From contig CABUVF010000104.1 in the NCBI GenBank assembly GCA_902494945.1, positions 1 to 7,549 of the forward strand: a DNA stretch of 7,549 bases, read 5' to 3'. Shown here piece after piece: positions 1 to 6,717 of the stretch. The notes under the pieces were generated by a model. The model was not told the DNA's origin. It saw nothing but the letters and a program-made list of their open reading frames with translations, and ran no database searches. The translations under genes were made by a program, and so were the position numbers. The stretch's first letter is position 1, and every line of letters starts with the position of its first letter. Origin of the DNA: an uncultured Collinsella sp. (GTDB lineage Bacteria > Actinomycetota > Coriobacteriia > Coriobacteriales > Coriobacteriaceae).

Positions 1-123
1 ACCGATGAGGCCGAGCGCATCACGCGTGCGCTGGAAAACGTTCCCGCCACGCTTGCGATCGAAAAGGACGAGGACGGCTATCCGATAGCGGATGCCGCCC
101 AGGAGGCAGCTTTAGATGAGTAA
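1..123 (+). CDS. rbfA: Probable ribosome-binding factor A, C-terminal end (partial)
   Basis: An open frame runs from the window edge to TAA at 121-123, giving 40 residues that begin TDEAERITRALENV and end AALDE. The start lies outside the window. The helical pattern DEAERITRAL resembles the last conserved helix of RbfA, which follows the 'h-DDT-x-A-x-RI' segment. RbfA binds the 30S subunit and assists late 16S rRNA 5'-end maturation. The assignment rests mainly on context: rbfA commonly sits directly upstream of the NrnA-type DHH gene and truB in Gram-positive bacteria. About 20 residues after the helix form an acidic, probably disordered tail. The stop overlaps the next start by 8 bp (ATGAGTAA), so the two are probably translationally coupled. 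With only 40 residues visible the identification is reasonable but not secure. Confidence 0.62.
   Translation, partial: TDEAERITRALENVPATLAIEKDEDGYPIADAAQEAALDE
101..106 (+). promoter_or_regulatory. Shine-Dalgarno of the DHH phosphoesterase gene
   Basis: AGGAGG is a perfect core match to the anti-SD, 9 nt before ATG 116. It lies inside the end of the upstream reading frame and fixes ATG 116 as the start despite the 8-bp overlap with the upstream stop. Confidence 0.8.
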
Positions 124-1159
124 TTCCGCCGACCTCGCATCGTGCGAGTCTGCAGATATTCAGCGACGCATCCTCGAGCTCATCGAGGATGCGTCCTCCA
201 TTGCGATTTCGGGACATACGTCTCCCGATGGTGATGCCCTGGGCTCCGTGCTGGGTCTGGGCTTATCGCTTATGAAGTTTTTCCCCAACAAGGACATTGC
301 CCTGCTGCTGGCAGACGATGACCCGGTTCCGCGCATTTACCGATTTATGGAGGGCGCCGACCGTCTGGTGCCGGCATCTGCGTATGCCGGCAATCCGGAC
401 CTGTTCATCTCGGTGGACGTGCCGGTCGTCGAGCGTCTCAATAATTCCGCCGAGGTGCTTCGTCGCTCCAAGCATGTGGTGTGCTTCGATCACCATCCGG
501 CGCGCGAGGAGTTTGCCGAGCTCAGCCTGAGGCGCGTCGAAGCTGCAGCCTGCGCCATGATCATCGACCGCTTCTTGGACAATTGCGGCATTGTCGCACG
601 TGATGGCGTTGCAACCTGCCTGCTGTGTGGCTTGGTTACCGATACCGGCCGTTTTCAGTACCAAAACGCCGACGCCGCCGCGTTCCATGCAGCCTCGCGT
701 CTGGTTGCCCACGGTGCCGATCCGGCGCGTGTGGCACTCGAGGTCTACCAGAGCATGCGCGTTGAGTTTTTGCACCTCAAGTCCATCGTTATGGGCCGCA
801 TTAAGACGGTGGCCCACGGGCGCGTCGCGTATAGCTACGCGTACCAGAGTGACCTTGAGGCGTGCGGTGTCACCTCGGATGAGTGCGACGGTCTGGTTGA
901 CGTGGTGCGCTCGGTGATGGGCGTCGAGGTCTGCCTGTTCCTGAAGGGCATTGAGGGCGATACCAAGGTGCGCGGCAACCTGCGCTCCAAGGGTGATCTC
1001 AACGTGTCCGAGATCGCTGCTGCCTTAGGCGGAGGCGGACATCCTGCTGCCGCCGGTTTCTCCAACAACGGAACGATTCTCGAGACGCTCACCGTGGCAC
1101 TTCCCATGCTGGCCGAACTGGTAGGGGAGGATCCCGCTTCGGTGACCGTCGAGCTTTAA
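116..1159 (+). CDS. nrnA: NrnA-type DHH/DHHA1 phosphoesterase (nanoRNase / pAp phosphatase)
   Basis: This 347-residue protein is close to the usual ~310-350 for the family. Family members degrade 2-5 nt RNA to mononucleotides and dephosphorylate 3'-phosphoadenosine 5'-phosphate (pAp) to AMP in the cytosol, using two Mn2+ ions. Visible motifs run in the expected order. HTSPDGDALGS has H34, D38 and D40 as metal ligands. SVDVP has D101. FDHHP at 124-128 is the DHH motif (D125-H126-H127). TDTGRF has D176. In the C-terminal DHHA1 substrate-binding domain, VRGNLRS lies at 285-291 and the glycine-rich GGGGHPAAAG at 305-314, with H309. No metal ligand appears to be missing. A strong AGGAGG precedes the start. 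The gene sits between likely rbfA and truB, an order common in Firmicutes and Actinobacteria. Which activity dominates (nanoRNA, pAp or c-di-AMP-derived pApA) cannot be told from sequence. Confidence 0.9.
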   Translation: MSNSADLASCESADIQRRILELIEDASSIAISGHTSPDGDALGSVLGLGLSLMKFFPNKDIALLLADDDPVPRIYRFMEGADRLVPASAYAGNPDLFISVDVPVVERLNNSAEVLRRSKHVVCFDHHPAREEFAELSLRRVEAAACAMIIDRFLDNCGIVARDGVATCLLCGLVTDTGRFQYQNADAAAFHAASRLVAHGADPARVALEVYQSMRVEFLHLKSIVMGRIKTVAHGRVAYSYAYQSDLEACGVTSDECDGLVDVVRSVMGVEVCLFLKGIEGDTKVRGNLRSKGDLNVSEIAAALGGGGHPAAAGFSNNGTILETLTVALPMLAELVGEDPASVTVEL

Positions 1160-1174
1160 CTTTTTGGATGGTAC

Positions 1175-2107
1175 ATGGCTCGTCGTACGCCTTCTCAACT
1201 GAATATGCTGCTCGCCGTCGATAAGCCGGTGGGCTGCACGTCCCACGATGTGGTTTCGCAATGCCGGCGCGCCCTCCATGAGCGACGCGTCGGCCATGCC
1301 GGCACGCTCGACCCCATGGCATCGGGTGTCATGGTGGTGGGTGTGGGCCAGGCCACCCGTCTGTTGGGCATGCTCACGCTCGATACCAAAAGCTATGTCG
1401 CCGACATCTCGTTTGGCGCCGAGACCAATACCGATGATGCGGAGGGCGAGGCGGTCCGCACGGTGGCTGTTGCCAACGAGCTCCGCGATCCTGCCTATGC
1501 CCGTGAGCGCCTGGCCGCTATGCTGGGTCCGCAGATGCAGGTGCCGCCGGCGTTTTCGGCTATCTCGGTCAATGGCGTTCGCGCCTACAAGTCTGCTCGC
1601 GAGGGCAATGCGGTGGACCTACCTCCGCGCCCCGTCGAGGTCTATGCCGCCGACCTGATCGCCGTGGGCGGCGAAGGTGATACGTGTGTGTGGACCGTGG
1701 CGTTCTCGGTGAGCAAGGGCACCTATATCCGTGCGCTCGCTCGCGACTTGGGCCGCGCCTGCGAGAGCGCCGCGCACATTTCCGCGCTGCGCCGCACGGC
1801 CTCCGGTGTTGTTTCCATTGGCGCCTGTCATGCGGTCGAGGAGCTTTCTCCCGAGTCCGCGGCTGGCTTTGCCCTGGATCCCATTGCGGCCCTGGGCTCC
1901 ACGCGTGTTGACTTGCCGGGCAATCTTGCCGACGACCTGCTCTGCGGCCGACGCATTCCCGTTGAGCGTGCGCTTGCCGATTTCGATACCGCGAAGGCGC
2001 CTTTTGCGTTGGTGCTCGATGGGGGACTCAAGGCGCTCGCCCGCATTGAGGGCGGCCGCTTTGTCATGGAGCACGTGTTTCCGCAGGCAATCGGCGGTGT
2101 TCGATGA
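1175..2107 (+). CDS. truB: tRNA pseudouridine(55) synthase TruB
   Basis: TruB converts U55 in the T-loop of most elongator tRNAs to pseudouridine. The protein has 310 residues, normal for the family. Seen in order: LLAVDKPVGCTSHDVV (residues 12-27), the standard N-terminal strand; HAGTLDPMASG (41-51) with the catalytic aspartate D46; SYVADISFGAETNTDDAEGE (73-92), the RNA-contacting segment; VPPAFSAISVNGVRAY (123-138); and SKGTYIRALARDLG (180-193), the conserved active-site arginine region. The C-terminal ~75 residues are a poorly conserved PUA-like domain. ATG 1175 is chosen because it lies 15 bp after the previous stop. The only SD-like sequence is a weak GGATGG at 1166-1171, very close to the start, so coupling to the upstream gene probably matters. 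An in-frame ATG at 1205 would also keep all motifs but has no SD. The stop overlaps the ribF start by 4 bp (ATGA). Confidence 0.95.
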   Translation: MARRTPSQLNMLLAVDKPVGCTSHDVVSQCRRALHERRVGHAGTLDPMASGVMVVGVGQATRLLGMLTLDTKSYVADISFGAETNTDDAEGEAVRTVAVANELRDPAYARERLAAMLGPQMQVPPAFSAISVNGVRAYKSAREGNAVDLPPRPVEVYAADLIAVGGEGDTCVWTVAFSVSKGTYIRALARDLGRACESAAHISALRRTASGVVSIGACHAVEELSPESAAGFALDPIAALGSTRVDLPGNLADDLLCGRRIPVERALADFDTAKAPFALVLDGGLKALARIEGGRFVMEHVFPQAIGGVR

Positions 2108-3111
2108 TGTTGTCCGCTCGCGAGCTCGCGCGTATCTTTTTCGAGGGCGAGTCGGACGAGGCTCGCATCGTTACTGCCGATGCGTTTGATGAGTGCGAGC
2201 ACTTGGGTGCCGCATCGATTGCCATCGGCGTGTTCGATGGTGTGCACCGTGGACACCAGGAACTCATCGAAGCGCTTGTCCGTGATGCCCGTGCCCATGG
2301 CTGCAAGGCGGTCGTGGTCACTTTCGATCCCGACCCGGACGTCGTGGTGAGCCCTTCGCCCGCTCAAAAATTGATGACGACGGCCGACCGTCTGCATGCC
2401 CTGGCTCAAACCGGGGTCGATGCAGTGGTGGCTGTTCCCTTTACGCCTGAGGTCGCGGCGCTCGACCATGTCGGTTTTCTCGCACTGTTGTCACGCGTGG
2501 TCGACATTCGCTCGATTCGCGTTGGCAGCGACTTTAGGCTGGGTCGCGGCGGTGCTTCTGGTGTTGCCGAGATGCGCGCCTGGGGTGCCGAGCGCGGCGT
2601 TGACGTATACGGGCACGACTTGCTTTGCGAGGGCGGTGAGGCCATTTGCGCCACCCGCATTCGTCACGAGCTGGGACAGGGCCATGTGGGGCTTGCTGCT
2701 GGGTTACTCGGACGCCCGTATATGGTGCGCGGCGGTGTTATTCGCGGCCGTCACGAGGGCTCTGGCATGGGCTTTCCCACGGCAAACCTACAGGTTCCCG
2801 ACGGCATTCAGGTGCCTGCCGATGGCGTGTATGAGGGCCTGTTGCTGGTAAACGACATCGTGTGGCCCGCTGCCGTTAACGTCGGACTGCCGCCGATGTA
2901 TGCCGACGATGCGGCATCTGCGCATCTCGAGGCTAATTTAATTGGTTATACGGGCGACCTGTACGGCGCTTCCGTTTCGCTGGCGTTTACGCGCTGGCTG
3001 CGTCCGTCGCGCGTGTTCGATTCGCTGGATGAGTTGATCGCGACCGTCGAGGGTAATATCGAGGATATTCGTCACAACTTGGGCGATCAGGGGGTGAGCA
3101 TCCGTGATTAG
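2104..3111 (+). CDS. ribF: Bifunctional riboflavin kinase / FAD synthetase RibF
   Basis: RibF phosphorylates riboflavin to FMN and adenylates FMN to FAD in the cytosol. It has 335 residues, slightly longer than the usual ~305-320. The N-terminal nucleotidyltransferase domain shows AIGVFDGVHRGHQELI (residues 39-54), the GxFDGxHxGH ATP-binding signature, then VVTFDPDPDVVV, GSDFRLGRGG and ATRIRHEL. The C-terminal flavokinase domain begins near GRPYMVRGGVIRGRHEG and contains GMGFPTANLQVP, including the PTAN metal/ATP motif. It then shows DGVYEG, NVGLPPMY, HLEANL with the expected catalytic glutamate, and GDLYG. NVGLPPMY is a divergent form of the usual NxGxxPT segment. Two ATG codons are adjacent (2104 and 2107). 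The first gives the ATGA overlap with the truB stop and is preferred. The SD is weak, which is consistent with coupling. No FMN riboswitch precedes it, as expected inside an operon. The stop overlaps the dnaG start by 8 bp. Confidence 0.94.
   Translation: MMLSARELARIFFEGESDEARIVTADAFDECEHLGAASIAIGVFDGVHRGHQELIEALVRDARAHGCKAVVVTFDPDPDVVVSPSPAQKLMTTADRLHALAQTGVDAVVAVPFTPEVAALDHVGFLALLSRVVDIRSIRVGSDFRLGRGGASGVAEMRAWGAERGVDVYGHDLLCEGGEAICATRIRHELGQGHVGLAAGLLGRPYMVRGGVIRGRHEGSGMGFPTANLQVPDGIQVPADGVYEGLLLVNDIVWPAAVNVGLPPMYADDAASAHLEANLIGYTGDLYGASVSLAFTRWLRPSRVFDSLDELIATVEGNIEDIRHNLGDQGVSIRD
3089..3097 (+). promoter_or_regulatory. Strong Shine-Dalgarno of dnaG, inside the ribF 3' end
   Basis: AGGGGGTGA matches AGGAGGTGA at 8 of 9 positions and ends 6 nt before GTG 3104. 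It decides the GTG start and suggests primase translation can initiate independently as well as by re-initiation after ribF. Confidence 0.75.
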
Positions 3112-5212
3112 CGATGAGGAAAAAGATCAGGTACGCGCTGCGTCCGACTTAGTCGCCATCGTGCAGGAAACGGTTGAGCTCAAGCCCCGCGGTCATGAGT
3201 TTTGGGGTTGCTGCCCTTTTCATGGCGAAAAGACTCCGTCCTTCCACATTATTCCCGCCACGCAGGTGTGGCATTGCTTTGGCTGCGGCGAGGGTGGCGA
3301 CGTCTTCACCTATATCATGAAGCGCGAGAACCTGAGCTTTCCCGAGTCAATCCGTTATTTGGCCGATCGCGCGGGTATTGAGCTGCACGACACCGGAGAC
3401 CGCCGCGAGCGCGGTACCAAGCGTGCCCGCATCTACGATCTGTGCGCCGAGACCGCCCAGTTCTATCACACCATGCTTATGCGCGGTAAGGACGGCCGTC
3501 CGCGCGAGTACTTTGCCAGCCGCGGCATGGGTGGCGACGTCTGCCGCCGCTACTGCCTGGGCTTTGCGCCTGGCCGCAACGCGCTGGTGTCGCACCTGTC
3601 CCAGGCGGGTTTTACCCCGCAGGAGATGATCGATGCCAACGTTGCCGTGAGCCGCGGGCGCGGGCAGCTTGCCGACCGCTTCTACGACCGCGTGATGTTC
3701 CCCATCTTTGACGAGCAGGGTCACAACATTGCCTTTGGTGGTCGCATCATGGGTGATGGCCAACCCAAGTACCTCAATACCGCCGAGACGAGCGTGTTTC
3801 ATAAAAAGCGAAACCTCTACGGCTTTAATTGGGCCAAGGAGTTTATCGTCGCGCAGGATACCGCCATCGTGGTGGAGGGCTATACCGACTGCATCGCCTG
3901 TTGGGAGGCGGGGATTAAAAACGTTGTCGCCACGCTGGGCACCGCGCTCACGGAGCATCACGTCAAGACGCTCACCCGCTTTGCCAAGCGCATCGTGTAT
4001 ATGTTTGACGGCGATGCCGCCGGTCAAAAGGCCGCTCGCCGTGCGATTCAGTTTATCGAGCAGGATTCTATGGACCTGCGCTGCGTGGTGCTGCCCGACG
4101 GTAACGATCCCATGGAGTTCATCACGGCGCACGGCGGAGGGGAGCTGCAGAAGCGCATTGACGCCGCCGAGCCGCTCATGGACTTCGTGTACCGTTCGCT
4201 GCAGGAGTCGAGCGACATCTCCACGCCGGGCGGTCGCGCCAAGGCGCTGGAGGATGCGCTGACGCTTATCTATCCGCTGCGCGACAGCTATATGATCGAC
4301 ACGTACTTTATTCAAATTGCCGACCTGTTGGGTTTGGATCTGGAGACAGTGCGTGCGAGCTCGGGCCGTGTGTTTCGCGATGTCGCCAAGCGCGAGGATG
4401 CGGAACGACGTCGTGAGCAGAACTATGAGCGCCAGCGGGCACAGGCTGAGCGCTCTGGTAGCGCGGGCGGTCGGACGTCTGGTTCGCAGGGGGCATCTCG
4501 CGGTGCTTGGGCATCGGGCGCGACGCCGCCGGTGTCCGCGCCGGTCGAAGAAGAGCCGTATGACTACGTCCCGCTCGATGCCTACGGCGCCGCGCCCGTG
4601 GAGGTCGTCGACGACCTGCCGCCGATCGACGCGCCTGATGGTATGGGTGCTGTACCTGTGACTGATGGTTCGGGTGCTCCGGCTGCGGCGGCGCCGATGG
4701 TTCTTACTGATCTTGAGCGTAAGTCCTTGGCAGGGGAGCGTGAGCTGCTGACCATGCTCACGAGCTACCCCGACCTGTTCCGCACGTATGCCGACCGCAT
4801 CTGCTCTATCGAGTGGGTTGACCCGCGTCACGAGTCCATCGCATGGGCCGTTCTGGCAACGCCGCCGGGAACCGATCCTGCAGCCTGCATGGATGCGGCG
4901 CGCTCGGTGTGTCCCGAGGCGGCAACGCTTGTGAGTGCCGGGCGCATCTCGGCGACGAGCAAGCACCCCACCGAGACGAACATCGTGTTTATGCTCGATA
5001 CGCTCGAGCTCTACACCATCAAGCGCCGTATGCGTGCCGCACAGGCCAAGCTGCGCCAGGACCGTTCGCTCGACGATGAGGCCCGTCGCGCGCTGACCGT
5101 GCAGGCCGCGCAGGATTCGCAGCGTCAACGCGAGCTGCAAAAGTCGATCGGCGGCGTGGCGGACCCGTTCCGTTTGATCGGCCTGGAGGCCGCGGGCACC
5201 GAACAAGCCTAG
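3104..5212 (+). CDS. dnaG: DNA primase DnaG
   Basis: Primase synthesises the RNA primers for lagging-strand replication and is recruited by the replicative helicase DnaB. The N-terminal CHC2 zinc finger is complete with canonical spacing: C37-x2-H40-x17-C58-x2-C61 (CPFH ... CFGC), around EKTPSF. The RNA polymerase core shows DRFYDRVMFPIFDEQGHNIA (191-210), GGRIMGDGQPKYLNT and the TOPRIM acidic residues in VVEGYTD (E258, D262) and MFDGDAAG (D302, D304), followed by PDGNDP (331-336). Residues ~425-533 are an Arg/Glu/Gln-rich then Gly/Ser/Ala/Pro-rich low-complexity linker. After it comes a C-terminal helical domain (~535-690), presumably the helicase-interacting domain. At 702 residues it is ~100 longer than typical DnaG, and the linker accounts for the excess. 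The start is GTG 3104, giving (M)ISDEEKDQVR, backed by a strong SD and an 8-bp overlap with ribF. The rpoD gene follows after a 110-bp gap. Confidence 0.97.
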   Translation: MISDEEKDQVRAASDLVAIVQETVELKPRGHEFWGCCPFHGEKTPSFHIIPATQVWHCFGCGEGGDVFTYIMKRENLSFPESIRYLADRAGIELHDTGDRRERGTKRARIYDLCAETAQFYHTMLMRGKDGRPREYFASRGMGGDVCRRYCLGFAPGRNALVSHLSQAGFTPQEMIDANVAVSRGRGQLADRFYDRVMFPIFDEQGHNIAFGGRIMGDGQPKYLNTAETSVFHKKRNLYGFNWAKEFIVAQDTAIVVEGYTDCIACWEAGIKNVVATLGTALTEHHVKTLTRFAKRIVYMFDGDAAGQKAARRAIQFIEQDSMDLRCVVLPDGNDPMEFITAHGGGELQKRIDAAEPLMDFVYRSLQESSDISTPGGRAKALEDALTLIYPLRDSYMIDTYFIQIADLLGLDLETVRASSGRVFRDVAKREDAERRREQNYERQRAQAERSGSAGGRTSGSQGASRGAWASGATPPVSAPVEEEPYDYVPLDAYGAAPVEVVDDLPPIDAPDGMGAVPVTDGSGAPAAAAPMVLTDLERKSLAGERELLTMLTSYPDLFRTYADRICSIEWVDPRHESIAWAVLATPPGTDPAACMDAARSVCPEAATLVSAGRISATSKHPTETNIVFMLDTLELYTIKRRMRAAQAKLRQDRSLDDEARRALTVQAAQDSQRQRELQKSIGGVADPFRLIGLEAAGTEQA

Positions 5213-5240
5213 ATGTTGTGGTCAACCAGCGTATTCTCGC

Positions 5241-5268
5241 CTATATCCTGTCCTCTTTTTGGGTATAG
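5241..5268. repeat. Imperfect inverted repeat between dnaG and rpoD
   Basis: CTATATCC (5241-5248) and GGGTATAG (5261-5268) can pair over 8 positions with one G-T wobble, across a 12-nt loop (TGTCCTCTTTTT). It lies just upstream of the proposed rpoD -10 element. No T-run follows the right arm, so it is not an obvious terminator of dnaG. It could be a protein site or chance. Confidence 0.35.
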
Positions 5269-5281
5269 ACGTCGATGTGTG

Positions 5282-5290
5282 TGCTAAAGT
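5282..5290 (+). promoter_or_regulatory. Candidate rpoD promoter, extended -10 element
   Basis: TGC followed by TAAAGT fits an extended -10 (TGn plus 4 of 6 matches to TATAAT). No convincing -35 lies at the normal distance: TAGACG at 5266-5271 resembles TTGACA, but the spacer would be only 13 nt. A start about 7 nt downstream would give a ~25-nt leader containing the SD and ending at GTG 5323. This is inference from one short motif. Confidence 0.42.
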
Positions 5291-5310
5291 ATTGAGTCCT
5301 GTGGACTATG

Positions 5311-5317
5311 AAGGGAG
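5311..5317 (+). promoter_or_regulatory. Shine-Dalgarno that selects the rpoD GTG start
   Basis: AAGGGAG ends 5 nt before GTG 5323. It lies just downstream of an in-frame ATG at 5308, so it would fall inside the coding sequence if that ATG were used. It therefore favours GTG 5323 as the true start. Confidence 0.7.
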
Positions 5318-5322
5318 AATCT

Positions 5323-6672
5323 GTGCCAAAAAAGACTGAGAGCACGGGTACTGGGCTGGAATCCTACGTTGCAAAGCTCATGGGCAACGGCTCAAACAGG
5401 ACTTCGGTAACCGAGGACGAGATTCAGGTCGCCCTGAAGGATATCGATGTTTCTGACGAGCAGCTCACCGCGGTGTATTCCGCGCTGCGCAACAGCGGCA
5501 TCCAGATTATCTCCGCGAGCGGTAACGACGACGCCCCCATGGACGTCGACGATGACGATAACGATACCGATACCGACGATTTCGATGACGACGACGAGCA
5601 CGATTCCGGCTCGCTCGACGATCACGAGCTCAAGATGGCCCGTCAGGCCGATGCCGAGATGGGTTCTTCCAAGAGCAAGAAGAAGCGCACCGTGCGCACG
5701 TCCCGTTCACGCTCCCGCGTGCGTGGCATCGATGCCTCCACGGTGATGCTGACCGGCGATCCGGTTCGTATGTACCTCAAAGAGATCGGCAAGGTCGACC
5801 TGCTGACTGCCTCCGAAGAGGTCGATCTGGCCATGAAGATCGAGGCCGGTCTTGAGGCCACCGAGAAGCTCGAGGCCGCCGATGCCGGTGAGCTCGAGCT
5901 CACGCGTGCCGAGATGCGTCGTCTTACGCGCATTGAGAACGTGGGCCTCGAAGCCAAGCAGGCACTCATCAGTGCAAACCTGCGTCTGGTTGTCTCCATC
6001 GCCAAGCGCTATGTCGGCCGCGGCATGCTGTTCCTGGACCTGATCCAGGAGGGCAACCTCGGTCTGATTCGCGCCGTCGAGAAGTTCGACTACCAGAAGG
6101 GCTTCAAGTTCTCCACGTACGCCACGTGGTTGATCCGTCAGGCCATTACGCGCGCTATCGCCGACCAGGCCCGTACCATCCGTATTCCCGTGCATATGGT
6201 CGAGACTATCAACAAGCTCGTCCGCGTGCAGCGCCAGCTCCTTCAGGACCTGGGTCGCGACCCGACCCCCGAGGAGATCGGTGCCGAGATGGACATGAGT
6301 GCCGACCGCGTCCGCGAGATCCAGAAGATTTCGCAGGAGCCCGTTTCGCTCGAGACCCCCATCGGCGAGGAAGAGGATTCCCAACTGGGCGACTTTATCG
6401 AGGACTCCCAGGCTATCGTTCCGCCCGATGCGGCCAGCTTCTCCATGCTGCAGGAGCAGCTCACCCAGGTGCTCGACTCGCTTGCCGATCGTGAGCGCAA
6501 GGTTATCGAGCTGCGCTTTGGCCTTGTCGACGGACATCCCCGTACGCTCGAGGAAGTCGGCCGCGAGTTTGGCGTCACGCGCGAGCGTATCCGCCAGATC
6601 GAGTCCAAGACCTTGGCCAAGCTTCGCCACCCCAGCCGCAGTAGCAAGCTCAAAGACTATATCGAGTCTTAG
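5323..6672 (+). CDS. rpoD: RNA polymerase primary sigma factor RpoD (SigA, sigma-70)
   Basis: This is the housekeeping sigma factor that directs core RNA polymerase to -10/-35 promoters. From GTG 5323 it is 449 residues (numbering used here). Residues ~8-68 look like a region 1.1 domain. Then comes an Asp-rich tract (~73-103) and a Lys/Arg/Ser-rich tract (~117-135). Region 1.2 starts at DPVRMYLKEIG (146-156). Region 2 spans ~210-294 with LRLVVSIAKRYVGRG, DLIQEGNLGLIRAVEKFDY (-10 recognition and core binding) and FSTYATWLIRQAITRAI (melting). Region 3 follows, with the 3.2 finger EPVSLETPIGEEEDSQLGDF. Region 4.2 is the helix-turn-helix EEVGREFGVTRERIRQIE with KLRHP. Region 1.1 and complete 1.2-4 mark it as a primary rather than alternative sigma. 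ATG 5308 in frame would add five residues but has no SD of its own. dnaG-rpoD adjacency is the core of the classical macromolecular-synthesis operon; rpsU is not seen here. Confidence 0.96.
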   Translation: MPKKTESTGTGLESYVAKLMGNGSNRTSVTEDEIQVALKDIDVSDEQLTAVYSALRNSGIQIISASGNDDAPMDVDDDDNDTDTDDFDDDDEHDSGSLDDHELKMARQADAEMGSSKSKKKRTVRTSRSRSRVRGIDASTVMLTGDPVRMYLKEIGKVDLLTASEEVDLAMKIEAGLEATEKLEAADAGELELTRAEMRRLTRIENVGLEAKQALISANLRLVVSIAKRYVGRGMLFLDLIQEGNLGLIRAVEKFDYQKGFKFSTYATWLIRQAITRAIADQARTIRIPVHMVETINKLVRVQRQLLQDLGRDPTPEEIGAEMDMSADRVREIQKISQEPVSLETPIGEEEDSQLGDFIEDSQAIVPPDAASFSMLQEQLTQVLDSLADRERKVIELRFGLVDGHPRTLEEVGREFGVTRERIRQIESKTLAKLRHPSRSSKLKDYIES

Positions 6673-6673
6673 G

Positions 6674-6701
6674 GTTACGGCGTTCAACCGAACGCCGTAA
6701 C
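6674..6701. repeat. Perfect 12-bp inverted repeat just after the rpoD stop
   Basis: GTTACGGCGTTC (6674-6685) and GAACGCCGTAAC (6690-6701) are exact reverse complements around an AACC loop, starting 2 nt after the rpoD TAG. The stem is strong, but the sequence after it (TGGCCGACG) has no T-tract. It is therefore not a canonical intrinsic terminator. It may stabilise the mRNA 3' end, act with a termination factor, or assist the hairpin downstream. Confidence 0.8.
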
Positions 6702-6717
6702 TGGCCGACGCTGCAAA

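Noticed and set aside
2050..2110. FMN riboswitch upstream of ribF
   Set aside because: ribF overlaps truB by 4 bp and there is no non-coding leader to hold an RFN element.
3347..5206. A 619-codon open frame antisense to dnaG
   Set aside because: It mirrors dnaG codon periodicity in GC-rich DNA. Its translation is low in recognisable motifs and rich in Arg/His/Val/Ala, and dnaG on the other strand has complete domain motifs.
5264..5269. TATAGA as an alternative rpoD -10
   Set aside because: It matches TATAAT at 4 of 6 but has no TGn extension and no -35-like hexamer at normal distance. It also lies largely within the right arm of the inverted repeat. TGC-TAAAGT is better placed for the leader.
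5707..6687. A 326-codon open frame antisense to rpoD
   Set aside because: It lies wholly over conserved sigma regions 1.2-4, has no family motif and no SD, and is a shadow of the real gene.
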